A stretch of DNA of 5,348 nt from Oscillospiraceae bacterium (GTDB lineage: Bacteria; Bacillota; Clostridia; Oscillospirales; Oscillospiraceae). Shown here piece after piece: positions 1 to 5,232 of the stretch (positions within the stretch are counted from its first letter, which is position 1; each line of letters begins with the position of its first letter). The DNA lies in the NCBI GenBank assembly GCA_031261245.1, contig JAISKU010000067.1, positions 1 through 5,348 of the forward strand, written 5' to 3'. The position numbers and the translations under genes were made by a program. Under the pieces are notes generated by a model, which had not been told where the DNA came from, made no database searches, and saw only the letters and a program-made list of their open reading frames with translations.

Positions 1-237
1 AAGATTATTATCAAACGAATAGATTATCCGATATGAATACTTAATTAGTTGCCGCAGATTGAGCTCCGGAAATTCAAGTACGGGGCTGCCCATTTCCGGA
101 AAAACGCGCAAATCCTCAACCATTGTTATTATCTCGTTGACAACCTTTTTTGCCTGAAAGGGTGAATCCTCGGCGATATAGTCCCCGATGCTTTTGAGAT
201 TGTCAATGGCGCGCCGCGACCACTCAATTTCCGTCAC
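1..237 (-). CDS. RelE/ParE-family toxin of a type II toxin-antitoxin pair, C-terminus cut by window edge
   Basis: Seventy-nine residues are readable from a GTG start at 237 and run off the left edge. The protein begins MTEIEWSRRAIDNLKSIGDY, then YIAEDSPFQAKKVVNEI at 20-36, LRVFPEMGSPVLEF at 44-57 and LIKYSYRIIYSFDN at 65-78. This is the RelE/ParE layout: an N-terminal beta strand, a two-helix hairpin with the 'YI..DSP..A' signature, the 'L..FP.MG' turn and the 'YRIIY' core strand. Family members are about 90-105 residues, so roughly 15-25 are missing. ParE members poison DNA gyrase and RelE members cut mRNA on the ribosome; the visible part looks more ParE-like but does not settle the target. 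The usual Arg after 'FPEMG' is Ser here. The start overlaps the antitoxin stop as GTGA, which implies translational coupling. The assignment to the fold is confident; the target is not determined. Confidence 0.85.
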   Translation of the reverse strand, partial: MTEIEWSRRAIDNLKSIGDYIAEDSPFQAKKVVNEIITMVEDLRVFPEMGSPVLEFPELNLRQLIKYSYRIIYSFDNNL

Positions 238-404
238 TGCGCAAACAGTTTTCGCACCTCGTCATGAGTGCGCGTATTACCAGCCGAGATATCCTCGAGC
301 CCGGACTTAATGCTGTTTGCGACATAGAGCTTGTAGATTACGTCTTCAAATGTGACGTCGTCCGGCAACTCGTTTATTATGTTAATTACTTCCTGTTTGG
401 ACAT
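234..404 (-). CDS. Small antitoxin partner of the RelE/ParE-type toxin
   Basis: A complete 56-residue reading frame starts at ATG 404 and ends with TGA at 236-234. It starts MSKQEVINIINELPDDVTFE, continues DVIYKLYVANSIKSGLEDI (21-39) and ends AGNTRTHDEVRKLFAQ. The pattern 'I..LPDD.T.EDVIY.LYV...I..GL.DI..G...THDEV' is, from memory of clostridial genomes, typical of short antitoxins encoded just before RelE/ParE toxins. The C-terminal 'G.T.THDEV' stretch resembles the toxin-binding segment of RelB-like antitoxins. No clear DNA-binding motif can be assigned by eye. The Shine-Dalgarno is AGGA at 414-417, nine bases from the ATG. It lies 20 bases after the icd stop but has its own promoter. It should neutralise the toxin and, as is usual for such pairs, co-repress its own promoter. 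The partnership is well supported by order, size and stop/start overlap. Confidence 0.8.
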   Translation of the reverse strand: MSKQEVINIINELPDDVTFEDVIYKLYVANSIKSGLEDISAGNTRTHDEVRKLFAQ

Positions 405-421
405 GAAATCACTTCCTCACT

Positions 422-435
422 GCATTATATCATGC
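422..435. promoter_or_regulatory. Imperfect palindrome over the -10 box, candidate antitoxin operator
   Basis: The 14-base sequence GCATTATATCATGC matches its own reverse complement at 12 of 14 positions, and it covers the TATAAT box of the toxin-antitoxin promoter. Type II antitoxins usually bind such palindromes over their own promoter to repress it, which makes this the best operator candidate here. It is short and could be chance, and no second copy was seen. Confidence 0.4.
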
Positions 436-453
436 TTCCCCGCACAGCGTCAA
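424..453 (-). promoter_or_regulatory. Sigma-70-type promoter of the toxin-antitoxin operon, inside the 3' end of icd
   Basis: On the minus strand TTGACG (448-453) is followed after 18 bases by a perfect TATAAT (424-429). A TG one base upstream of the hexamer makes it an extended -10 (TGATATAAT). Predicted transcription starts near 417, giving a leader of about 13 bases that still contains the antitoxin ribosome binding site. The icd stop codon TAA (425-427) lies inside the -10 box. Both boxes and their spacing are read directly; activity is inferred. Confidence 0.72.
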
Positions 454-1630
454 GAAATTCCTGCGTGCTCACGGCGCGCGCCTCAAAGCCCGGCTCAACG
501 AGTCCGACGAGGTCGCGCGTCATCACGCCCGCCTCGAGCGTCGCGATGCACGCGCGCTCCAGTCGCTCCGCGAAGCCGGAAAGCTCCGCAAGTCCGTCGA
601 GCTCACCGCGCTTTTTCAGCGCGCCCGTCCACGCGAAGATTGTCGCGACGGGGTTCGTGGAGGTCGTCTCGCCCTTGAGGTACCTGTAATAGTGCCGCGT
701 CACGGTGCCGTGCGCCGCCTCAAATTCGTACACGCCGTCGGGGGAGACGAGCACGCTCGTCATCAGCGCGAGCGCGCCGAACGCGGAGCTCACCATGTCG
801 CTCATTACGTCGCCGTCGTAGTTTTTCAGCGCCCAGATGATTCCGCCGCGTGAGCGCATGACGCGCGCCACCGCGTCGTCAATCAGCGTGTAAAAATATG
901 TAATCCCGAGCTTCTCAAACTCCGCGCGGTAGTTTGCCTCATACTCCTCCTCGAATATCTCCTTGAAATGCCCGTCGTAGATCTTCGATATCGTGTCCTT
1001 CGTCGAGAACCACAGGTCCTGCCTCGTCGAGAGCGCGTAGTTGAAGCACGAGCGCGCGAACGAGAGAATCGACGTGTCCTTGTTGTGCATTCCGCGCCAC
1101 ACGGCGGGGGAGTCGAGCGTCTGAAGCTGATATTCCGACGTTTTCCCGCTTTTGCCGGTAAAAATCATCTTCACGTCGCCCGGCTCGTCGGCGTAAAACT
1201 CTACGCCCGAGTACACGTCGCCGTAGGCGTGGCGCGCGATTGTAATCGGCGAGACCCACGTCTTGACGGACGGCTTCACGCACGCGACGGAGATAGGCGC
1301 GCGGAAAACCGTGCCGTCGAGTATCGCGCGGAGCGTGCCGTTCGGCGACCTCCACATCTGTTTCAGCTCCGGAAACTCCTCCATGCGCTGTTTGTTTGGG
1401 GTTATAGTAGCACACTTTACGGCAACACCGAGCTTTTTTGCGGCGTTAGCGGCGTCAACTGTGACTTGATCGTCCGTCGCGTTGCGGTTTAATAGCCCGA
1501 GATCGTAGTACTCGGTTTTCAGGTCGATGTACGGCAAAATCAGCGTGTCCTTGATCATCTGCCAGAGCACGCGCGTCATCTCGTCGCCGTCAATCTCGAC
1601 GAGCGGTGTGGTCATTTGGATTTTCGACAT
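425..1630 (-). CDS. icd: NADP-dependent isocitrate dehydrogenase, eukaryote-like (type II) family
   Basis: This 401-residue cytosolic enzyme oxidatively decarboxylates isocitrate to 2-oxoglutarate, reducing NADP+. It follows the human IDH1-type family nearly end to end: MSKIQMTTPLVEIDGDEMTR at the start, KCATITP at 72-78, MWRSPNGT at 92-99, GTVFR at 106-110, RHAYGD at 133-138, NYDGDVMSD at 270-278 and EAAHGTVTRHY at 304-314. By motif alignment with IDH1, Arg101, Arg110 and Arg133 bind isocitrate. Tyr140 and Lys211 are catalytic, and Asp251, Asp274 and Asp278 form the metal site. Arg312-His313 (TRHY) occupy the place that selects NADP. All key residues are present and the length is normal. The ATG at 1630 has a GAGGAG site (1642-1647) upstream. 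It lies 107 bases after the DUF559 gene, with half of the palindromic repeat between. No own promoter was convincing, so it is probably transcribed with aconitase, whose product it uses. Confidence 0.97.
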   Translation of the reverse strand: MSKIQMTTPLVEIDGDEMTRVLWQMIKDTLILPYIDLKTEYYDLGLLNRNATDDQVTVDAANAAKKLGVAVKCATITPNKQRMEEFPELKQMWRSPNGTLRAILDGTVFRAPISVACVKPSVKTWVSPITIARHAYGDVYSGVEFYADEPGDVKMIFTGKSGKTSEYQLQTLDSPAVWRGMHNKDTSILSFARSCFNYALSTRQDLWFSTKDTISKIYDGHFKEIFEEEYEANYRAEFEKLGITYFYTLIDDAVARVMRSRGGIIWALKNYDGDVMSDMVSSAFGALALMTSVLVSPDGVYEFEAAHGTVTRHYYRYLKGETTSTNPVATIFAWTGALKKRGELDGLAELSGFAERLERACIATLEAGVMTRDLVGLVEPGFEARAVSTQEFLDAVRGSMI

Positions 1631-1641
1631 GGTTTTTGAAA

Positions 1642-1647
1642 CTCCTC
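1642..1647 (-). promoter_or_regulatory. Ribosome binding site of icd
   Basis: GAGGAG on the minus strand lies 11 bases before the ATG at 1630 and supports that start. Because the preceding gene ends more than 100 bases away, icd is translated independently of it. Confidence 0.75.
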
Positions 1648-1679
1648 TGTTTATTAATTTCGCCTCATCTGTCGCACGA

Positions 1680-1790
1680 TGCCCCCTCTGTCGCCTGCGG
1701 CGACATCTCCCCCGCCGCGCGGGGGCGATTACGCGCTTTACCTCCCCTGCTCGGCGGGGGAGGTGCCGCCCGTGGGCGGCGGTGGGGGCA
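1680..1790. repeat. GC-rich palindromic intergenic repeat with two hairpin-bearing arms
   Basis: The ends are inverted: TGCCCCC at 1680-1686 matches GGGGGCA at 1784-1790. The left arm and the reverse complement of the right arm align over about 47 bases with one gap, sharing CGCC and CTCCCCCGCCG. Each arm holds two hairpins. On the left these are GTCGCC/GGCGAC (1690-1695, 1699-1704) and CCCCCGC/GCGGGGG (1709-1715, 1719-1725). On the right they are CCTCCCC/GGGGAGG (1741-1747, 1757-1763) and GCCGCCC/GGGCGGC (1765-1771, 1774-1780). The small size, GC content and inverted symmetry fit a MITE-like or REP-like dispersed element. Similar 'CCCCCTCTGTCGCC...GGCGAC..CTCCCCC' sequences are remembered from clostridial intergenic regions. 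The right arm is translated as the end of the DUF559 gene. No T-run follows any stem on either strand, so it is not a classical terminator. Copy number cannot be judged from one window. Confidence 0.75.
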
Positions 1791-2160
1791 TATTCCGCGG
1801 TGGGGACATATTCATCTGCAAATTGTTAATTGAATCGTGAATGACTTCACAGACGCTGTCAAACCTCTCGTCAACTTCCGTATTTGCAAACCGTAAAACC
1901 GTGATTCGCCGCGCGTTGATATATTCGGTTCTTATTGCATCGTATTCCGCTTGCGCGGGTTCAAAATGCCACCTGCCATCCAATTCAATCGCTAACTTCA
2001 ACCTCGCGCAATAAAAATCCACGATATAATCGCCGATTGGGAATTGCCGCCTAAAATGCAGCGGAATTGCTCTTAAATACTGATACCACAACTTATTTTC
2101 CTGTGGCGTCGCATTATTCCGCAAATCACGAATCCGCTGTACATTTTGGCCGTCCCTCAT
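1738..2160 (-). CDS. DUF559 domain protein, small Vsr-like endonuclease-fold protein with a repeat-encoded tail
   Basis: This protein has 140 residues from ATG 2160. The DUF559 signature is clear: LRNNATPQENKLWYQYLR (13-30), FRRQFPIGDYIVDFYC (36-51), KLAIELDGRWH (55-65), a charged helix at 70-84, ITVLRFANTEV (86-96) and a final helix VCEVIHDSI (103-111). The domain belongs to the PD-(D/E)XK/Vsr-like nuclease group. Asp48, Glu59 and Asp61 are the likely acidic active-site residues, but no substrate is established for the family. From about residue 115 the sequence becomes NLQMNMSPPRNMPPPPPTGG and then TSPAEQGR. These codons lie in the tandem duplication and right arm of the palindromic repeat, so this tail is probably not part of the domain. 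The ATG overlaps the aconitase TGA as ATGA, with an AAGGGG site (2169-2174) eight bases upstream, hence this start rather than the one at 2196. It is more A+T-rich than its neighbours, suggesting acquisition. Confidence 0.88.
   Translation of the reverse strand: MRDGQNVQRIRDLRNNATPQENKLWYQYLRAIPLHFRRQFPIGDYIVDFYCARLKLAIELDGRWHFEPAQAEYDAIRTEYINARRITVLRFANTEVDERFDSVCEVIHDSINNLQMNMSPPRNMPPPPPTGGTSPAEQGR
1780..1813. repeat. Two-copy 18-base tandem duplication at the outer edge of the palindromic repeat
   Basis: CGGTGGGGGCATATTC (1780-1795) is repeated as CGGTGGGGACATATTC (1798-1813), with one difference in 16 and a period of 18. The first copy contains the terminal GGGGGCA of the palindrome, and the second lies just outside it. 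Because 18 is a multiple of three, the duplication keeps the DUF559 frame and appears in the protein as two similar Asn-Met-x-Pro-Pro blocks. Confidence 0.7.
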
Positions 2161-4394
2161 TTCCCATACCCCTTCGCGTAATAATTCATCAGACACCCCT
2201 CGGTGAGAATCAGCCGCTCCTCGTCCGTCAGTCCTTTGCAGTACAGCACGAGTCCGCGCGGCTTGCCGAACACGGGGATAACCGTCGCGGCAAACTCCTC
2301 CCTGCCCGCGAGTATCCCCTCGCGCAGCCCGGGAACGTACACCCAGCCGCCCTCGGAATAGTCAAAATCAATCTCGTCGTCCATCGTGAACGGCACGATG
2401 CCCCAGTTTATGCAGTTCGAGCGGTACCGCTTCGTCGCGTACTCATACGCGATGTTGGCCCAACCGCCGAGCACCTTCTGACAGCTCGCCGCCTGCTCCC
2501 GCGCGCTGCCGTCGCCGGGCTTGCGGGCGAAAACGAGCGAGCCGACGGTGGTGTTCGCGATCCTCCCGTCCACCGCCCTCAGCGCCTCCGCGACCTCGGC
2601 GGGCACGTCGCCGAGCCGCCGCGCGTCCTCGAGAGCGCGCACGGCTTTGCTCTTCGCCACATACTCCGGCGCGCGGCGCGAGAGCGCAAATTCCGACAGC
2701 GCGATGGGGTTGGAGCGGTAGCTCGACGTCTCACCGGACGGAATCAGCTCATCCGTCGTCGTCACGTCGTCGTGGATCACGGCGCACAGCCGCAGCAGCA
2801 GATTGTCCTCCATGCGGTGCATCTTCGGCCAGTCCGCGATGTTCGGCCCGAAGCGCAACTCCACGGACGCGTTCGGCTTTCCGTACCCGTCGTACACGCG
2901 CTTGTCGTAAACCGAGCCGTCGTAGCGGTACTCGCGCGGGACTTCCGTATACTCTATATCCGTCGCGGCGGTGAGAATCCCGCCGTTCGCCGCCGTCGCC
3001 GCGATGCTCCGCGCGTCCATGAGCGCCACCGACGCAATCTGCCCGCTACCGGGCTTTGAGCCCTCGCGCGAGGCGAAGTTGCGCGTCGCGTGGCGAATCG
3101 ACAGCGTGTTGTGCGCCGGGGTGTCGCCCGCGCCGAAGCACGGCCCGCACGCCGCCGGTTTGAGCACCGCGCCCGCCTCCATGAGGCTCGCCGCGAGCCC
3201 GTCGCGCGTCACCGCGAGGCCTATCGGGGTGCTCGACGGGTACACGCTCAAATCAAAATAGCCGTCGCCGATTGATTTTGCGGCGAGAATGTCCGCCGCG
3301 ACGGAGATGTTCTCATACATGCCGCCGGAGCAGCCGACGATTATGCCCTGCTCCACCGCGATTTTGCCGTCCGCGGTGATATTGCGCCGCAGATCCATCT
3401 TCACGCGCCCGCCGAGCTCCCTGTCGCAATCCGCCTCAACCTCCGCGAAAATTTTCGCGGGATTCGCCTGAAGCTCGTGAATCGTGTACGCCTTCGACGG
3501 GTGGAACGGCAACGCAATCATGGCCTCGATTTTCGACAGATCAATCGTCACGAGCGAGTCGTAGTACGCGCCGTCCTGCGGCGACAGCTCCTCATAATCG
3601 CCGGGCCGCCCGATGTTCTCATAGTACGCCCGCACGGTCTCGTCCGTCGTCCAAATGGAGCTCAGGCAGCTCGTCTCCGTCGTCATCACGTCGATTCCTA
3701 TGCGGAAATCCATCGACAGCGCGCCGATGCCCGGCCCCGCGAACTCTAAAATTTTGTTCTTCACAAACCCGCCCGGGAACGTCGCCGCCACGAGCGCGAG
3801 CGCCACGTCATGCGGCCCGATTCCGTGCGGCACCTCTCCCTCGACCCACACGAGCACAACCTCCGGCGCGTCCACGTCGTAGGTGTTCTTCAAAAGCTGC
3901 TTCGCGAGCTCGCCGCCGCCCTCGCCGACGCCGAGCGTGCCGTAGCACCCGTAGCGCGTGTGCGAGTCGGAGCCGAGAATCATCGCGCCGCACTTTGCGA
4001 GCTTTTCGCGCGCGTACTGGTGAATCACCGCCTGATTCGCGGGGACGTAAATCCCGCCGTACTTTTTCGCGGCGGACAGGCCGAACGCGTGGTCGTCCTC
4101 GTTTATCGTCCCGCCGACGGCGCACAGCGAGGTGTGGCACTTTGTCAGCGCGGAGGGGAGCGGAAACTCCGTCATGCCGCTCGCCCGCGCGGTCTGGATG
4201 ATACCGACGTACGTGATGTCGTGCGACACGAGCGCGTCGAATTTGATCTTCAGCTTATTCGGATCCGTTGACGAGTTGTGCGCGGCGAGAATCCGGTACG
4301 CCATCGTCTTATCGCGCCCCGCCGCGTCGGATTTCGACGCAGAAGCCACCTTGCCGCCAATTAATGTTACCGGGTTTGAGCTTATTGTTATCAT
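2157..4394 (-). CDS. Aconitate hydratase, YbhJ/'hydratase'-type aconitase family protein
   Basis: This 745-residue [4Fe-4S] enzyme is expected to isomerise citrate to isocitrate through cis-aconitate in the cytosol. Visible family motifs include SDSHTRYG (142-149, the DSHT active-site loop) and the cluster ligands Cys355 in GCSGGMYE and Cys416/Cys419 in CGPC. Arg438 lies in TRNF. The swivel-domain motif GDGSAREQAA is at 627-636, with Ser630 the probable catalytic base and Arg632 a substrate ligand. Canonical aconitases read SCTNS around the first cysteine and often GSSRE in the swivel loop; here they are GCSGG and GSARE. Length and end resemble E. coli YbhJ (about 750 residues) rather than AcnA or AcnB. 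The start MITISSNPVTL at 4394 is chosen for its AGGAGG at 4399-4404; the frame extends to 4463 but would then overlap rsmE. Position in front of icd strongly supports a true aconitase role, although YbhJ-type proteins are often left as 'hydratase'. Confidence 0.9.
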   Translation of the reverse strand: MITISSNPVTLIGGKVASASKSDAAGRDKTMAYRILAAHNSSTDPNKLKIKFDALVSHDITYVGIIQTARASGMTEFPLPSALTKCHTSLCAVGGTINEDDHAFGLSAAKKYGGIYVPANQAVIHQYAREKLAKCGAMILGSDSHTRYGCYGTLGVGEGGGELAKQLLKNTYDVDAPEVVLVWVEGEVPHGIGPHDVALALVAATFPGGFVKNKILEFAGPGIGALSMDFRIGIDVMTTETSCLSSIWTTDETVRAYYENIGRPGDYEELSPQDGAYYDSLVTIDLSKIEAMIALPFHPSKAYTIHELQANPAKIFAEVEADCDRELGGRVKMDLRRNITADGKIAVEQGIIVGCSGGMYENISVAADILAAKSIGDGYFDLSVYPSSTPIGLAVTRDGLAASLMEAGAVLKPAACGPCFGAGDTPAHNTLSIRHATRNFASREGSKPGSGQIASVALMDARSIAATAANGGILTAATDIEYTEVPREYRYDGSVYDKRVYDGYGKPNASVELRFGPNIADWPKMHRMEDNLLLRLCAVIHDDVTTTDELIPSGETSSYRSNPIALSEFALSRRAPEYVAKSKAVRALEDARRLGDVPAEVAEALRAVDGRIANTTVGSLVFARKPGDGSAREQAASCQKVLGGWANIAYEYATKRYRSNCINWGIVPFTMDDEIDFDYSEGGWVYVPGLREGILAGREEFAATVIPVFGKPRGLVLYCKGLTDEERLILTEGCLMNYYAKGYGK

Positions 4395-4398
4395 ATAC

Positions 4399-4404
4399 CC
4401 TCCT
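4399..4404 (-). promoter_or_regulatory. Ribosome binding site of the aconitase gene, overlapping the rsmE stop
   Basis: A perfect AGGAGG on the minus strand ends four bases before ATG 4394. Its first two bases are the last two of the rsmE stop codon TAG (4403-4405), so ribosomes ending rsmE translation finish on the aconitase initiation site. This fixes the aconitase start and implies cotranscription. Confidence 0.85.
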
Positions 4405-5131
4405 ACATGTTGCCTGTTATGTACATCACCGCCGCGGCCGCCGCGATCGGCGCGGTGTCGCACCGCAGAATCCGCGCGCCCAGCGATACGGAGCGCAGCC
4501 CGTGTTGCGTGGCGATAGCCGCCTCCACGGGCGTGAAGCCGCCCTCGGCTCCCGTGACGATCGCGACGCTTTTCGGCGCGGAATTTTCGGAAAACGCGTC
4601 GCGGAGCGTCAAGTTTTTCTCGTTCTCATAGAAAAACAGCGGTAAATCAGAACTTTTTGCGGTTATAACAGCACTTTCAAACGATTCGCAAGCCGATACG
4701 TCCGGGATTATCCCGCGTCCGGACTGCTCCGCCGCGCTCTCGGATATCGCCGCGAGCCGCGCAAGCTTCTTCTCGAGCGCCCTGCCGTCCGGGGTTGACA
4801 CCGTGCGCTCCGACGGGAAGAGGAAGAACTCCGCCGCGCCGAGCTCGACGCACTTCTGCACCGCGTACTCGAGCCGCTCTCCCTTCGCGTACGCGAGGAA
4901 CACCGAAAGCCTCACCGACGGCTCACCGCGCGACGGGGATTGCCCCGCAATCTCCGCGAGCGCGAAATCGGCGCCGAGTGACGCCAACCGACAACGAAAA
5001 TCCGTCCCCGCGCCGTCGCACAGCGTCAGCTCGTCACCGATGCGCAGCCGGAGCGCGCGCACGTGCGCCACGTCGCGGATATGTATCCCGTCGCCCGAGA
5101 TATCCTGGCTTTTGAAGAAAAAGCGTGCCAT
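4403..5131 (-). CDS. rsmE: 16S rRNA (uracil(1498)-N(3))-methyltransferase RsmE
   Basis: The product has 242 residues. It transfers a methyl group from S-adenosylmethionine to N3 of U1498 in helix 44 of 16S rRNA, acting on the 30S subunit. The N-terminal PUA-like domain (about 1-68) begins MARFFF and includes HVRALRLRIGDELTLCDGAG. The linker holds QKCVELGAAEFFLFPSERT (92-110) and AAEQSGR (133-139), both family signatures. The SPOUT knot contains VTGAEGGFTPVE (192-203) and SLGARILRCDTA (216-227), which form the SAM-binding trefoil loops. Usual forms are IGPEGGF and LGxRILRTETA, so Thr-Gly-Ala for Ile-Gly-Pro and Cys-Asp for Thr-Glu are mild variants. The length is normal. ATG 5131 is preferred because family members start M-x-RFF and GGGTGG (5140-5145) lies eight bases upstream; an in-frame GTG at 5143 is the alternative. 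It is the first gene of the run leading to aconitase and icd. Confidence 0.96.
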   Translation of the reverse strand: MARFFFKSQDISGDGIHIRDVAHVRALRLRIGDELTLCDGAGTDFRCRLASLGADFALAEIAGQSPSRGEPSVRLSVFLAYAKGERLEYAVQKCVELGAAEFFLFPSERTVSTPDGRALEKKLARLAAISESAAEQSGRGIIPDVSACESFESAVITAKSSDLPLFFYENEKNLTLRDAFSENSAPKSVAIVTGAEGGFTPVEAAIATQHGLRSVSLGARILRCDTAPIAAAAAVMYITGNM

Positions 5132-5150
5132 TCGATAAACCACCCACTAT

Positions 5151-5179
5151 ATTTTAACAGAAAAATCTCACTCTATCAA
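5151..5179 (-). promoter_or_regulatory. Strong sigma-70-type promoter of the rsmE-acn-DUF559-icd run
   Basis: On the minus strand TTGATA (5174-5179) and TAAAAT (5151-5156) are separated by exactly 17 bases, with a TG at 5158-5159 forming an extended -10 (TGTTAAAAT). Transcription should begin near 5144, leaving only about 13 bases before the ATG at 5131, so the GGGTGG site would sit at the very 5' end of the mRNA. Each box differs from consensus at one position. Activity is inferred. Confidence 0.72.
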
Positions 5180-5196
5180 GACGCGCGGCATATAAT
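5167..5196 (+). promoter_or_regulatory. Promoter of the divergent right-hand gene
   Basis: A perfect TATAAT lies at 5191-5196. The best -35 candidate at 18-base spacing, CTCACT (5167-5172), matches TTGACA at only three positions, so the promoter may be weak or need an activator. The proposed -35 region abuts that of the minus-strand promoter. A start near 5203 would give a leader of about 30 bases. Confidence 0.5.
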
Positions 5197-5232
5197 TATG
5201 TATAAAATTCTATTTGAGGAGTGACGCTTGAA

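Noticed and set aside
968..1492. Plus-strand open frame opposite icd
   Set aside because: Low-complexity Arg/Val-rich translation typical of an antisense shadow; icd motifs cover the whole region on the other strand.
1650..1680. Possible icd promoter (TTAATA-like -10)
   Set aside because: The hexamer at the proper -35 distance does not resemble TTGACA; evidence too weak to list.
1709..1763. Hairpins as a rho-independent terminator between acn and icd
   Set aside because: Stems are strong but no T-run follows on either strand; they are better explained as parts of the palindromic repeat.
1780..1813. CRISPR-like repeat
   Set aside because: Only two 16-base copies with a two-base gap, no spacers and no cas genes.
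2161..2196. Upstream start of the DUF559 gene at 2196
   Set aside because: It overlaps the aconitase end by 40 bases. The ATGA overlap at 2160 with an AAGGGG site is a standard coupled start, and the family sequence begins after it.
2067..3059. Long plus-strand open frame (330 codons) opposite the aconitase gene
   Set aside because: Arg/Val/His-rich shadow of a GC-rich coding region. It has no ribosome site or family motif, and the minus-strand protein is clearly conserved.
3808..4140. Minus-strand open frame in another frame within the aconitase gene
   Set aside because: Extremely Arg-rich, lies wholly inside the aconitase gene, and has no start signal.
4395..4463. Upstream extension of the aconitase frame by 23 residues
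   Set aside because: It would overlap rsmE by about 60 bases. The translation is Arg/Gly-rich and unlike the family, and the AGGAGG site points to 4394.
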